DNA of 64,000 nucleotides from contig NZ_ASWB01000003.1 of assembly GCF_000407445.1 (NCBI RefSeq), positions 62,001 to 126,000 of the forward strand. The letters run 5' to 3'. A program made the translations under genes and the position numbers. Positions 55,624 through 64,000 of this stretch are shown here, one piece after another. Below the pieces are notes generated by a model that was not told the DNA's origin, did no database searches, and was given only the letters and a program-made list of their open reading frames with translations. This DNA is from Enterococcus moraviensis ATCC BAA-383. GTDB lineage: Bacteria > Bacillota > Bacilli > Lactobacillales > Enterococcaceae. Every line of letters begins with the position of its first letter. Within the stretch, counting starts at the first letter, position 1.

Positions 55624-55960
55624 ACAAAGAGACATTGTAATTATTGATTTTGAGCCTTCAAAAGGCAGTCAAATAAAAAAAAGACGTCCCGCTTTAGTCA
55701 TGAGTCGTGATGAATACAACCTTTCTTCAAATTTAATTATTGTCTGCCCAATCACTTCAACTAAGTCGAAACAACCTTACTTTGTTTCAATACACAATGA
55801 GGTTTTTGAGAAAGAAAGCAAAGTAAATACAAAACAGGTTTATTCACTGGATTTTACAGAAAAAGGTGAACGTAATGTTCAAGTGATCGGTCACCTACAA
55901 ACAAAAGAATTTTTAAATATTGCCCAGCATTTCCTACTAAACTTCAATTTTCCTTTTTAA
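55616..55960 (+). CDS. MazF/PemK-type mRNA interferase toxin
   Basis: This is a 114-residue endoribonuclease. Family signatures are QRDIVIIDFEPSKGSQIKKRRPALV (with the loop Arg), NLIIVCPITSTKS and QVIGHLQTKEF. The ATG at 55607 is possible, but AGGAA spacing favours 55616. It would cleave mRNA when freed from its partner. Chromosomal copies like this often stabilise accessory regions. Confidence 0.88.
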   Translation: MIKQRDIVIIDFEPSKGSQIKKRRPALVMSRDEYNLSSNLIIVCPITSTKSKQPYFVSIHNEVFEKESKVNTKQVYSLDFTEKGERNVQVIGHLQTKEFLNIAQHFLLNFNFPF

Positions 55961-55964
55961 AACA

Positions 55965-56013
55965 GACAAAAAGCTTAGAAGCAACTATTCACTTTCTAAG
56001 CCTTTGTCTACTA
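55965..56013. terminator. Hairpin between convergent toxin-antitoxin operons
   Basis: AGACAAA..GCTTAGAA pairs with TTCTAAGC..TTTGTCT with one internal mismatch. The tails are only partly T-rich. It separates the mazF stop from the relE stop. Confidence 0.65.
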
Positions 56014-56014
56014 T

Positions 56015-56290
56015 TCATTTATAAACATCTTTCCTGTGTCCTATTGCCACAACAAGAATCGTTATTGTCTCATCGTCTATATCCGCAATAATACGATAGT
56101 CGCCAACCCTATAACGCCACTGTCCACCTTTGTTACCAACTAATCCCTTGCCTATCATTCTAGGATTTTCAATACCTTCGAGATGTTTATCAATCCATGA
56201 AAGAATTAGCTTTGCTTGAAATCGGTCCATCTTTTTTAATACTTTTTGTGCTTCCTTTTCATACCGAACAACATACTTTTTCACCGTCAT
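56015..56290 (-). CDS. RelE/ParE-superfamily toxin
   Basis: This 91-residue basic protein has the RelE fold: YVVRYEKEAQKVLKKMDR, GKGLVGNKGGQWRYRVGDYRII and ILVVAIGHRKDVYK, with the Arg and Tyr residues used for ribosome-dependent mRNA cleavage. It overlaps the antitoxin gene by four bases (ATGA). Length is normal. Confidence 0.9.
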   Translation of the reverse strand: MTVKKYVVRYEKEAQKVLKKMDRFQAKLILSWIDKHLEGIENPRMIGKGLVGNKGGQWRYRVGDYRIIADIDDETITILVVAIGHRKDVYK

Positions 56291-56508
56291 AAACCAAGTT
56301 CCTTCATCATTTCCGCATGAGAAATACTTTCGTCTTTCGTTTGATGTTCTTTCATCAGTTTATTGTACGTTTCTAAATCAATTTGATCTTCTAAACTTTC
56401 CAAAATTTTAGTTCTAGCAAGCTCAGATAAAGATAATCCATTAAAATCAGCCATTTTTTGCATGAATTCTTTTTCATCATCAGATAATCTAAATGTCACA
56501 GTGCTCAT
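56287..56508 (-). CDS. RelB-like antitoxin with ribbon-helix-helix start
   Basis: This 73-residue protein starts STVTFRLSDDEKEFMQKMAD, a ribbon-helix-helix DNA-binding segment. An acidic tail, KEHQTKDESISHAEMMKELGL, would bind the toxin. A long inverted repeat around the promoter is its probable operator. GGAGG precedes the start. Confidence 0.87.
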   Translation of the reverse strand: MSTVTFRLSDDEKEFMQKMADFNGLSLSELARTKILESLEDQIDLETYNKLMKEHQTKDESISHAEMMKELGL

Positions 56509-56523
56509 TTCATTACCTCCTTT

Positions 56524-56567
56524 TGTACACGTTTGTCTTACTAATCATTGTAACACAAACGTGTACA
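56524..56567. promoter_or_regulatory. Operator and promoter of the RelBE-like operon
   Basis: Perfect inverted arms TGTACACGTTTGT (56524-56536) and ACAAACGTGTACA (56555-56567) flank an 18-base centre holding the minus-strand -10 TACAAT. Two half-sites on either side of the -10 suit cooperative repression by the antitoxin-toxin complex. Confidence 0.82.
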
Positions 56568-56634
56568 TATTTAAAGGGATCATCCTTACATTCCGGAGTC
56601 TTTATACCAGACACTCTAATCCACAATCACAAAA

Positions 56635-57273
56635 TCAAGCTAAAAGGTCCTTTTGATCATTAGGAGTATCACCTGCTGTTCTCAGTTCTTGTTTCAACGC
56701 TTCGTAATAACCTAACTTGAAAAAGTTATACCATTGCTCTACTTCTTTTTCAGTCATTACTTCTAATGTCAGCAAAATTTCTCTCGCAAACTCTAAATGT
56801 CCTGTCCCATTCGCTGTAATGAGGTTGCTCTCTTTTATTGCTTGAACTTCAACAAACTGATTGGCTCCCTTATACTTTTCGCCAGCGTAATCCTGTAAAT
56901 CTTGTAATTGGTTGCTCGTATGCTTATGATCATTTAACAATCCTAGCTTTCCAAGATAAACAGTCGCATCACAAATCGCGGCAATCACCGCACCTTGTTC
57001 TTGCGCTTTTTCCACTAAAGCATCAACAGCTTCTGCTTTATCCGTTCGCCAAGACGTTCCACCAATTAAAATCAAGGCATCAAAGTCTTTTTGACACGCT
57101 TCCGCAAACGTATAATCTGGTAATATCGAAAAACCTCCCATCGAATGAATGGCTTGTTTTTCATTTGAAACAGTTTTAACCGTGACCCCTTCTTGCTGAT
57201 TCAACACAGCCGCAATCGATGCCGATTCCCAATCTGCATAGCCTTCTAATAGTACAAAAAACACTTCTGTCAT
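56635..57273 (-). CDS. DJ-1/PfpI family protein
   Basis: The 212-residue glutamine amidotransferase-like protein has an N-terminal Glu in LLEGYADWE, DALILIGGTSW and the nucleophile elbow AAICDATVYLG with Cys near 101. A His in GTGHLEFARE follows. Family members are chaperones, glyoxalases or proteases, and the reaction here cannot be told. Monocistronic, with a ribosome site AAGGAGG. Confidence 0.86.
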   Translation of the reverse strand: MTEVFFVLLEGYADWESASIAAVLNQQEGVTVKTVSNEKQAIHSMGGFSILPDYTFAEACQKDFDALILIGGTSWRTDKAEAVDALVEKAQEQGAVIAAICDATVYLGKLGLLNDHKHTSNQLQDLQDYAGEKYKGANQFVEVQAIKESNLITANGTGHLEFAREILLTLEVMTEKEVEQWYNFFKLGYYEALKQELRTAGDTPNDQKDLLA

Positions 57274-57298
57274 GATTTATTCCTCCTTATATATAGGT

Positions 57299-57382
57299 AA
57301 CAACGTTCCGCTACGCTACACCTTGTACTTTCTAACATCTTAATAACAGAAGGAAGCAATGTTCCTTTCAGTCACCTTGTAC
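57299..57382. repeat. Short repeated motif upstream of the DJ-1 gene
   Basis: AACAACGTTC (57299) and CACCTTGTAC (57319) recur as a pair at 54603 and 54621, and CACCTTGTAC occurs again at 57373. The two ends of the accessory strip therefore share a short diverged repeat. No terminal repeats of a known mobile element were seen. Confidence 0.35.
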
Positions 57383-57527
57383 CCATCAATATCAACTCAT
57401 AACTTCGTTGTATTTCTTGGCATGTTTCAAAGCAAAAGCGAAGCGAGCTCGTTCAGGCTCGACTGAAAAAAGACAAGCTAGATACCTCTTGGAATTCATC
57501 ATACAACAGAAGTGTGACAACTGATTG

Positions 57528-58463
57528 TCAGCTTTTATAAAGAAAATACATTTCTTCGATTTTCTCTTTAACTTCATTTACTAATACTGGTGGTTCAATG
57601 ACTCTTACTTTATCTTGTAAACGTAAAATAAAATCGACTGATTTTTTTAGGTTTAGTAGCGGAAATACAATCGTTCCAGTCGCTTCTTTTTCATGCTCCT
57701 GAAAAAATTCTGCGCCAAGTTTATCGATCAAATATAATTTATCTTTTTGCTTATAGGTTAAGATGATTTGTTGCATTTCTGGTAATACCATTGCTTCTAA
57801 ATCCTCATTTTCAGACTCCATGGTTAACGCTACAGTATCTAACGCTCTAGATTCAAATCGTTCGTCTAACATCGTATACGTTTGAATCCTCGTCAGTTTA
57901 AATAAGCGAAACGCCTTTCTTTTTAAACAAAAACCATACAGATACCAATGGGAAGCTTTAAAAATAAGTTTATATGGCTCTATTTCCCTTTCAGAATAAC
58001 CTTTCTTAGAGTGGTATTGAATTACAACGATTTGCTGCATTGCTATCGCTTGTCGTAAATCATCTATTTTATTTTTACTGTCATTTGGTTTATACCACGA
58101 AGATAAATCAATCAGCAAATCACTTTGTGGTTGTTGTAAGGTTGTATTCGGTGCAATTTTTGCCAACAAAGGGCTGATTTCAACGGATTCTGAAATGCTT
58201 TGAATTGCTGAAAGTCCAGTCATAATCGTCGAAATGTCTTCTGTTGAGAAAATATGTTTACTCACTTTATATCCCTCTACAATCCCATATCCCCCACGAA
58301 TACCGGAATAAGAAATAACCGGAATCCCTGCTAAATTTAACGTTTCAATATCGCGATAAATCGTTCGTTTGGAAACCTCAAGCCGTTCAGCCAATCCTTT
58401 GGCCGTCATTCGGTCATTTTCCGTTAACAAATTTACCAAACTGAGTAAGCGATCGATTTTCAT
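57528..58463 (-). CDS. YafY/WYL family transcriptional regulator
   Basis: This 311-residue regulator has an N-terminal winged HTH (RMTAKGLAERLEVSKRTIYRDIETL, residues 18-42) and a WYL domain (residues about 140-210; YEREIEPYKLIFKASHWYLYGFC-like core), then a WCX-type tail. WYL proteins sense nucleic-acid or nucleotide ligands and often control defence genes. It has no obvious partner gene here; the accessory strip is upstream on the left. Confidence 0.86.
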   Translation of the reverse strand: MKIDRLLSLVNLLTENDRMTAKGLAERLEVSKRTIYRDIETLNLAGIPVISYSGIRGGYGIVEGYKVSKHIFSTEDISTIMTGLSAIQSISESVEISPLLAKIAPNTTLQQPQSDLLIDLSSWYKPNDSKNKIDDLRQAIAMQQIVVIQYHSKKGYSEREIEPYKLIFKASHWYLYGFCLKRKAFRLFKLTRIQTYTMLDERFESRALDTVALTMESENEDLEAMVLPEMQQIILTYKQKDKLYLIDKLGAEFFQEHEKEATGTIVFPLLNLKKSVDFILRLQDKVRVIEPPVLVNEVKEKIEEMYFLYKS

Positions 58464-58493
58464 AATTTCTCCTTTTCACTGAATCTATACAGA

Positions 58494-58533
58494 TAAAAAA
58501 GGAATCCATTTGCTAAACGCTCATCGATTCCTT
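58494..58533 (-). terminator. Terminator of the Crp/Fnr gene
   Basis: The minus strand pairs AAGGAATC with GATTCCTT (58499-58506 and 58526-58533), followed by T7. It lies about 100 bases after the stop at 58635. Confidence 0.75.
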
Positions 58534-58634
58534 CTTTCTTGATTTTTATATCATCATTATACTGTGTAATTGGCTATAGTACAATTCGAGATAGGCAGCG
58601 GACGCACCAAAATCGGACTATCCTATACGTCTCT

Positions 58635-59291
58635 CTACAAAATAATATTGTCCTTCAAAACATCTAAATCCGTAATCACAATCTTCCGATCCTGGATTCT
58701 AATCGCACCGAGATCTTTCAACTGTTGCATCATCCGATTAACACTACTAGCGGAAGTGATTCCACAAAAATGAGCGATTTCTTCATTTGTCACCACAAAA
58801 TCAATCAACAAACCATCTTCAATCTGAACTCCAAATGTATCATATAGCTCATAGATTTGTGTACAAACCGCACCAAACTTCCCGTTCATCAACATTTGTT
58901 GCATCTTTTTCATCGAATACATCAAACGAACACGGTAATAATCTTTCACATACATCTGTAGCTCTTTACTTTGATTGATATCCTTCCAAAACTGAACACG
59001 ATCGATCTGATACAATTCAGCTTGCTCTGATTCAATTCGAATATTAAAAGGTGCATCGATAAATTGAGAATATTCATCTCTCAAAAGGGAAACAATTTCC
59101 AGACTGTTGATATAGCGCAGATTAAATTCTCGTCCGTCTGGCGAAATGACACTTGTTTTAATTATGCCACTTTTTAGAATATAGGCATAACGATCTTGCA
59201 ACCCTTCGTATGTAAGATAGGTTCTTTTTTTCTTAACCACTATTGGAAATGAATGGTCATCTAAGTATTCTTGTAGCACATGGCTGTCCAT
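58635..59291 (-). CDS. Crp/Fnr family transcriptional regulator
   Basis: The 218-residue protein has a cyclic-nucleotide-binding-like N-terminus (VKKKRTYLTYEGLQDRYAYILKSGIIKTSVISP) and a C-terminal HTH (VTNEEIAHFCGITSASSVNRMMQQLKDLGAI). It lacks the Cys cluster of Fnr and the cAMP residues of Crp, resembling PrfA-like members. It is divergent from the MFS gene at 59536 and probably controls it. Confidence 0.85.
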   Translation of the reverse strand: MDSHVLQEYLDDHSFPIVVKKKRTYLTYEGLQDRYAYILKSGIIKTSVISPDGREFNLRYINSLEIVSLLRDEYSQFIDAPFNIRIESEQAELYQIDRVQFWKDINQSKELQMYVKDYYRVRLMYSMKKMQQMLMNGKFGAVCTQIYELYDTFGVQIEDGLLIDFVVTNEEIAHFCGITSASSVNRMMQQLKDLGAIRIQDRKIVITDLDVLKDNIIL

Positions 59292-59372
59292 TTAGTAACT
59301 CCTCTTCATTTGTTGAACATTTTCTATTCTTATTTAAGATGATAACACATCTAAAAGCAACAACAAATGTAT

Positions 59373-59386
59373 ATGACTTTTGTCAT
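59373..59386. promoter_or_regulatory. Palindrome in the Crp/Fnr-MFS intergenic region
   Basis: ATGAC TTTT GTCAT is a 14-base palindrome, the size of PrfA/Crp-type sites, midway between the two divergent genes. It is a candidate operator for the adjacent regulator. Confidence 0.4.
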
Positions 59387-59535
59387 CTTTTTTTGTTATT
59401 ATCTTTTTTTTAATACAAATCCGCATTTTTTATGGGTCTTTTTTTTGTATAGTAACACATACAGAGAAATTTCAGAAAACTTTTTGGACTTTCAATAAAT
59501 AGTATTAAAAACAACGAAAGAAGGAATTATCAACA

Positions 59536-60741
59536 ATGTCGGAGCAGTCGGAAGAGAAGTTATTTAACAAAGGATTTATTAGCATTACCTTGATCAATTT
59601 TGTGGTTTATCTTGTTTATTACTTATTGATGGTCATCATCGCTGTGATAGCTCAGGATACGCTCCATGCGTCATTAGGCCAAGCGGGTCTTGCTTCTGGG
59701 ATCTACATTATCGGAACCTTGTTTGCCAGATTATTTATGGGTAAATTATTGGAATTGATTGGTCGAAAAGCGGTACTTAGATATGGCGCCTTATTTTATC
59801 TTATTACTACAATCGCTTACCTATATATTCCAAGTATTGGGATTCTTTATCTAGTTCGTTTATTGAATGGATTTGGGTACGGAACTGTCTCAACTGCAAC
59901 AAATGCTATTGTAACTGCCTATATTCCAAAATCAAAACATGGTGAAGGAATCAATTATTATGGTTTAAGCACAAGCTTAGCGGCAGCTATCGGTCCATTT
60001 ATTGGAATGATTTTATTAAATACGATGAGTTTTTATTTTATTATTTTATTCTCAATCATTCTCATTTTACTTACAACAATTGCTTGTTTTATTTTCCCAG
60101 TCAAAAATATTCAATTAAGTCCTGAACATAAAGCAAGTTTAGCTCGTTGGAGTGTTGATAGTTTTATTGAAAAGAAAGTCTTATTTATTTCATTTATCGC
60201 CTTTTTAATGGGTCTTTCGTATTCAAGTGTTCTATCATTTCTTTCTTCTTACGCTAAAGCAATCGACCTTGTTAGTGCAAGTTCATTTTTCTTTGTTGTT
60301 TATGCTTTAGTGATTACAGCTACGCGTCCTTTATCTGGTCGAATTTTTGATGCACATGGAGAAAATGCGGTTATGTATCCTAGTTTCATTTTTTTAACAA
60401 CTGGTTTACTTTTACTAAGCATGACGACTAACAGTTGGATGTTATTGGTTTCAGGAGGATTGATTGGGCTAGGTTACGGGACTTTCATGTCTAACGGACA
60501 AGCGATTTGCTTAAAGGTCAGTCCAAACAGTCACCGTATCGGAATTGCTTTATCTACTTACTTTATTGGTTTAGATCTAGGATTAGGGGTTGGGCCCTAT
60601 CTACTAGGTGAGCTACGCAGCTTTACCTCATTCTCAGGTTTATATTTAGTTGCAAGTGTTATACCTGTTGTTTGTATCATACTTTACGCATTATTCTATC
60701 GGACAAAAGAAACGGATTTTAAAGAATTACCAGCCAAATAA
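59536..60741 (+). CDS. MFS transporter (12 helices)
   Basis: This 401-residue permease has motif A in FARLFMGKLLELIGRKAVL. GFGYGTVSTATNAIVTAYIP in helix 4-5 is typical of sugar or drug carriers related to AraJ/YfcJ. AAAGAAGG lies before the ATG. It is followed after 12 bases by a small gene, and both end at a very strong terminator. Divergent from a Crp/Fnr regulator. Confidence 0.84.
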   Translation: MSEQSEEKLFNKGFISITLINFVVYLVYYLLMVIIAVIAQDTLHASLGQAGLASGIYIIGTLFARLFMGKLLELIGRKAVLRYGALFYLITTIAYLYIPSIGILYLVRLLNGFGYGTVSTATNAIVTAYIPKSKHGEGINYYGLSTSLAAAIGPFIGMILLNTMSFYFIILFSIILILLTTIACFIFPVKNIQLSPEHKASLARWSVDSFIEKKVLFISFIAFLMGLSYSSVLSFLSSYAKAIDLVSASSFFFVVYALVITATRPLSGRIFDAHGENAVMYPSFIFLTTGLLLLSMTTNSWMLLVSGGLIGLGYGTFMSNGQAICLKVSPNSHRIGIALSTYFIGLDLGLGVGPYLLGELRSFTSFSGLYLVASVIPVVCIILYALFYRTKETDFKELPAK

Positions 60742-60753
60742 AGGAGGATCAAC

Positions 60754-60936
60754 ATGAGTACAGATGAACGTATGTTAGATGTTTTACAAAAAACCCTAGT
60801 GAAAATAGAAGAATTAAATACACGCTTGGGGCATATTGAACATGATCTTACATCTATAGACCATTATCAAACCAACATAGATCATTACGCTAAAGAAATA
60901 GAAATTGCTACTGAAAATAACAATATTATGGGTTAA
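60754..60936 (+). CDS. Small coiled-coil protein
   Basis: This 60-residue acidic protein is mostly a coiled coil (LQKTLVKIEELNTRLGHIEHD; YQTNIDHYAKEIEIATENN). AAAGGAGG stands eight bases before the ATG. It is co-transcribed with the MFS gene. The family is not recognised; it could be an accessory subunit or a small oligomeric protein. Confidence 0.68.
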   Translation: MSTDERMLDVLQKTLVKIEELNTRLGHIEHDLTSIDHYQTNIDHYAKEIEIATENNNIMG

Positions 60937-60939
60937 TTT

Positions 60940-60981
60940 AAAAGAGGGACAAACTTAGAAAGCTAAGTTTGTCCCTCTTTT
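60940..60981. terminator. Very strong bidirectional terminator
   Basis: A perfect 19-bp stem (60940-60958 with 60963-60981; core GAGGGACAAACTTAG) with a 4-base loop lies between convergent operons. Confidence 0.93.
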
Positions 60982-60993
60982 AATTTCTATTTT

Positions 60994-61815
60994 CTAAAAT
61001 GCTGGCGTCAATGTTTCACTGTATTTTGTTTCTAACAACTCACGTACTTCATCGCTGGTCATTGCTTTTTTCAATGCTTTGATTTTATCTGAATCTTGAT
61101 TATCTTCCCTAGCAACTAAACTAATAGCAAACCGATCATCTACTTTTTGTTCCAGTAAAATCGCATCTTGGGGTGTTAAACCAATTTTCGCAATGTAGGT
61201 TGGATAATTGTAAATCATGGCGATATCTTTTTCATTATAAGCTTCCGCTAAGTTTAATAGATCCACAGAAACCCACTCGAAATTTTTAGGATTTGCAACA
61301 ATATCTTTGATTGTTCCGTTAAACCCTACTCCATCTTTCAATTCAATCAAACCAGCATCATCCAAAATAGCTAACGCACGTCCCTCATTCGAAACGTCAC
61401 TTGGTAAAGCTATTTTTGCCCCTTCTGGAAGGTCTTTAATATCTTTATATTCTTTTGAATAAAATCCAACTTTAGCATTATATATTTTTTGAACGACAAC
61501 TAAATTTCCTTTTTTTTCTTCATTAAATTTTTGCATGAAAGGCTCATGTTGTGCAAAGTTGGCATCAATTTCTTTAGCATTCAATAATTCATTGTATTGA
61601 ATGTTGTCATTGACTTGCACTAACTCTACTTTATAACCATTTTCGATGTTTTTACCTGCCAATTCAACAACTTCAACAGTTGATGGGATATGGGAAGCAA
61701 CTTTGATCACCTTATCTTCTTTTTTTTCTGTGTCAGCGGCTTTTTTTTGACCGTTACATCCTACAACGACCATCCCCGCTACGACTAACATACTGATCAA
61801 TAATTTCTTTTTCAT
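60994..61815 (-). CDS. MetQ/NlpA-type ABC substrate-binding lipoprotein
   Basis: This 273-residue lipoprotein (SMLVVAGMVVVGCNGQ, Cys near 20) has the NlpA fold: IKVASHIPSTVEVVELAGK, DANFAQHEPFMQKF and MIYNYPTYIAKIGLTP. MetQ proteins bind methionine, but relatives bind other ligands. It closes an operon that starts with lipoate-protein ligase, so its ligand may differ from methionine. Confidence 0.86.
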   Translation of the reverse strand: MKKKLLISMLVVAGMVVVGCNGQKKAADTEKKEDKVIKVASHIPSTVEVVELAGKNIENGYKVELVQVNDNIQYNELLNAKEIDANFAQHEPFMQKFNEEKKGNLVVVQKIYNAKVGFYSKEYKDIKDLPEGAKIALPSDVSNEGRALAILDDAGLIELKDGVGFNGTIKDIVANPKNFEWVSVDLLNLAEAYNEKDIAMIYNYPTYIAKIGLTPQDAILLEQKVDDRFAISLVAREDNQDSDKIKALKKAMTSDEVRELLETKYSETLTPAF

Positions 61816-61832
61816 GTTTTTGCTCCTAACTA

Positions 61833-62507
61833 CTATTTTTTATTTATTTTTTTAGCTATTTTACTACCACTGATTTGGATAAAACTTACAAAAAGGATCA
61901 TGAGAACGATTGCTGTGTACATCACCTCATACTCGTATCGCTGATAACCATAACGCAATGCAAAATCACCAATTCCGCCACCACCAATCACACCCATGAC
62001 TGTAGAATATGAAACCATGCTAATAATGACCGATGTCAACGACAAGACTAGTCCTGATCTTGCTTCAATATAGAGAAAACGAAAAATCAACTGATATTTT
62101 GTACACCCTAAAGATCGAGCAAGTTCTAAAATCTCGTTTGGTATTTCCAAAAGAACCTGTTCAACTAACCTGGCGTATAAAGCAACCGCTACAAAACTCA
62201 AAGGTAATGCAGCTGCATAGGTTCCAAATGCTGTTCCTAATACCAAACGTGTGAAGGGAATCAGCGCGACAACAAATAATAAAAATGGAAATGACCGGAC
62301 GATATTGATATACCCATTTAACAAGACACCTATCCAACGATTGGATCTATTCGGTATTTTCTTTGATAGATAGACAAACGTTCCGATAGGCAAACCGAAT
62401 ACGATTGCGGCCAAAATTGAAAGTAAAATCATCTTGCCACTTTCTGCTAAGGCCTTATTCAACTCCGGAAGATAATAACTAATTTTTTCTATATATGCTG
62501 TCATCAT
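61833..62507 (-). CDS. MetI-type ABC transporter permease
   Basis: This 224-residue permease has five helices. The EAA motif reads EIPNEILELARSLGCTKYQL and the C-terminal gate GVIGGGGIGDFALRYGY, both typical of MetI. It overlaps the ATPase gene by four bases and lies 18 bases before the binding-protein gene. Confidence 0.9.
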   Translation of the reverse strand: MMTAYIEKISYYLPELNKALAESGKMILLSILAAIVFGLPIGTFVYLSKKIPNRSNRWIGVLLNGYINIVRSFPFLLFVVALIPFTRLVLGTAFGTYAAALPLSFVAVALYARLVEQVLLEIPNEILELARSLGCTKYQLIFRFLYIEARSGLVLSLTSVIISMVSYSTVMGVIGGGGIGDFALRYGYQRYEYEVMYTAIVLMILFVSFIQISGSKIAKKINKK

Positions 62508-63235
62508 CCTAAATTCTCCCGTACACGTTCATAATAAGAACCGAACCTTTGCTGTTGTTGCTCTTTTTGAATAGCCAAAGTTTCCAGTACCTTTCCGTTT
62601 TCTAAAATCGCTGTTCGATCACACAATTGTTTGATCAGATTTAGCTCATGACTCACAATAACCATCGTTGTTCCGAAGGTTCGATTTATTTTTCTCAATA
62701 ATTCCATGACATCATAAGCATTTTGCCCATCTAATGCAGAGGTTGGTTCATCACAAAGTAAAATTTTTGGCTGTGTGATCAATGCACGCGCAATTCCCAC
62801 GCGTTGTTTTTCGCCCCCACTTAGTTGACTTGGATAATGCATTCCTTTTTCTCCTAATCGTACAAAGTTCAACACTTCTTCCACTCGTTTTTGATCGTAG
62901 CTTTTATTCAGATGTAACGGAAGTCCGATATTTTCTTTAACCGTTTGATTGTACAGTAAGTTGAATTGTTGAAAAATCATCCCGATTTGTTTTCGATTTT
63001 GTCGTTGTTCAGTTTCGTTTCGCTGCATTAAATCAACTCCTGCAACCTTGACTTGCCCTTCACTCGGATATTCTAAAGTATTAATCATCCGCAACAAAGT
63101 CGATTTTCCAGAGCCGCTTTCTCCAATTACTCCGAATACTTCCTGTTCATTGATTTTCAATTCAACGTTATCCAACGCCTTGATGATAGACCCATTATGG
63201 CTATAATTCTTTGAAACATGTTCAAACGTAATCAT
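62504..63235 (-). CDS. MetN-type ABC ATPase lacking the NIL sensor domain
   Basis: This is a 243-residue ATPase with Walker A GESGSGKSTLLRM, signature QLSGGEKQRVGIARAL, Walker B ILLCDEPTSALDG and switch VIVSHELNL. Classic MetN has about 340 residues with a C-terminal domain that binds methionine and shuts the pump. That domain is wholly absent here. The gene begins 15 bases after the lipoate ligase stop. Confidence 0.88.
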   Translation of the reverse strand: MITFEHVSKNYSHNGSIIKALDNVELKINEQEVFGVIGESGSGKSTLLRMINTLEYPSEGQVKVAGVDLMQRNETEQRQNRKQIGMIFQQFNLLYNQTVKENIGLPLHLNKSYDQKRVEEVLNFVRLGEKGMHYPSQLSGGEKQRVGIARALITQPKILLCDEPTSALDGQNAYDVMELLRKINRTFGTTMVIVSHELNLIKQLCDRTAILENGKVLETLAIQKEQQQQRFGSYYERVRENLG

Positions 63236-63250
63236 TTTATTTCCTCCAAC

Positions 63251-64000
63251 TTAATCAACCAACAACTCAACAAATTCTGCTTTAGAAACATTGCTAAAGT
63301 AATCACTTACTGTAATTTCAGATAATACCTCTTTAATTGATTCTTGATCGTACTTACAACCAACTAACCGTTTTTCTATTTCCTTTGTATCTTTTTGGCT
63401 AAAATAATCACCATATATTGTAAGTGCAGCAATTCGACCTTTTTCTACAGAAATATTGGCTTCTATCAGACCACCTTTGAACTTCTCTTCTCTTTTGATT
63501 GTATATTTAGGTTCTTCACCAAATATCCAAGTATCATTCCCATAAATATCTGATACTAGTCGATCGATTGCCTCATTATCTTCTTTCGTTAGATGGTATT
63601 CTTTTTCCTTGATTTCCTCCAGTGTATCAGCCTCAAACAGATGTAATAACAACCGATCACGAAATGCTTCGGTAGAAATCGCTTGATATTCTTCGTTCAA
63701 ATAAGGTTTGAGATTCGTTACACGACTTCTAACTGATTTCGTACCTTTTGAGGCAAGCTTTTTTTCTGAGACAGTCAAGACCCGACTAACTTCATTTAAA
63801 TCAACATCTAGCATTAATGTACCATGAGAATACATCTTTTTATTTTTCGTATACATGGCATTTCCAGAGAATTTTTTCCCATCGATCAATAGATCATTAC
63901 GTCCACTGATCTGTGCTCCGACTGCACCCATTTCATGTAGCGCATCGATGATTGGTTGAGTGAATCGTTTAAAATCCCCAAATGATTCATGCTCTGCATT
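63251..64000 (-). CDS. lplA: Lipoate-protein ligase A (5' end outside window)
   Basis: The visible 250 codons are open to the window edge. [25 protein letters not shown] contains the lipoate ligase signature with the catalytic Lys in [22 protein letters not shown] and the C-terminal accessory domain ([23 protein letters not shown]) follow. The enzyme activates lipoate with ATP and attaches it to 2-oxoacid dehydrogenase or GcvH domains. The first quarter lies beyond 64000. Confidence 0.92.
   Translation of the reverse strand, partial: NAEHESFGDFKRFTQPIIDALHEMGAVGAQISGRNDLLIDGKKFSGNAMYTKNKKMYSHGTLMLDVDLNEVSRVLTVSEKKLASKGTKSVRSRVTNLKPYLNEEYQAISTEAFRDRLLLHLFEADTLEEIKEKEYHLTKEDNEAIDRLVSDIYGNDTWIFGEEPKYTIKREEKFKGGLIEANISVEKGRIAALTIYGDYFSQKDTKEIEKRLVGCKYDQESIKEVLSEITVSDYFSNVSKAEFVELLVD

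Noticed and set aside
60994-63235. Naming the ABC genes metQ, metI and metN outright
   Set aside because: The missing sensor domain and the lipoate-ligase context make methionine uncertain.

Overview
The window is low-GC Gram-positive DNA. The gene content (Mga-type regulator, Fst-type toxin, chromosomal PhnCDE, many PTS, MFS and M20 genes, strong AGGAGG-type ribosome sites) fits Enterococcus or a close relative, probably the chromosome. This assignment rests on protein families and style only, since no rRNA or marker gene is present.

Layout. 1-4.3 kb: kdpB (partial)-kdpA with a nonsense-broken kdpF, a SemiSWEET gene and a frameshifted small membrane gene. 4.3-14.3 kb: glutathione peroxidase, an AraC regulator fused to a GH39-like domain, an M20/MFS/M20 operon, an Mga-like regulator and cardiolipin synthase. 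14.6-18.0 kb: a four-gene peptidase, YitT and ESS-like transporter operon. 18.1-23.5 kb: MFS, a disulfide reductase, GH1 and a LysM protein. 23.6-29.8 kb: a PhnDCEE transporter with two 5'-nucleotidases behind four TTTACA-like repeats in exact 11-nt phase (PhoP-box-like). 30.1-34.0 kb: a Fur-controlled iron ABC operon. 34.2-38.7 kb: GH3, EIIC and AraC. 38.8-42.7 kb: a broken lipoprotein gene, a DUF308 protein, a PepSY lipoprotein and a two-component system.

42.8-53.1 kb is a complete type I-C CRISPR-Cas locus: a 16-repeat array read on the minus strand, a leader hairpin, and cas3-cas5c-cas8c-cas7c-cas4-cas1-X-cas2. X is a 297-residue two-pass membrane protein inserted between cas1 and cas2. 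Just upstream of cas3 lies the most striking element. A 56-codon two-pass membrane protein gene (53167-53337, minus) has a promoter overlapped by a TTC PAM followed by a 17-nt stretch. That stretch matches, at 16 of 17 positions, the 'spacer' of a divergently transcribed crRNA-like RNA (about 53466-53560, plus). This RNA carries a shrunken copy of the array repeat. The only internal mismatch is at position 6, the flipped-out position in type I guides. This is the architecture of a CreTA guard module: Cascade loaded with the CreA-like RNA should silence a toxin, so loss of Cascade would release it.

53.6-57.3 kb is an accessory strip holding an Fst-type toxin with its antisense RNA, two copies of an unassigned structured RNA, MazEF- and RelBE-like pairs and a DJ-1/PfpI protein. 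57.5-64 kb holds a WYL regulator, a Crp/Fnr regulator divergent from an MFS gene, and an operon of lipoate-protein ligase (partial) with a MetNIQ-type transporter whose ATPase lacks the usual C-terminal sensor domain.
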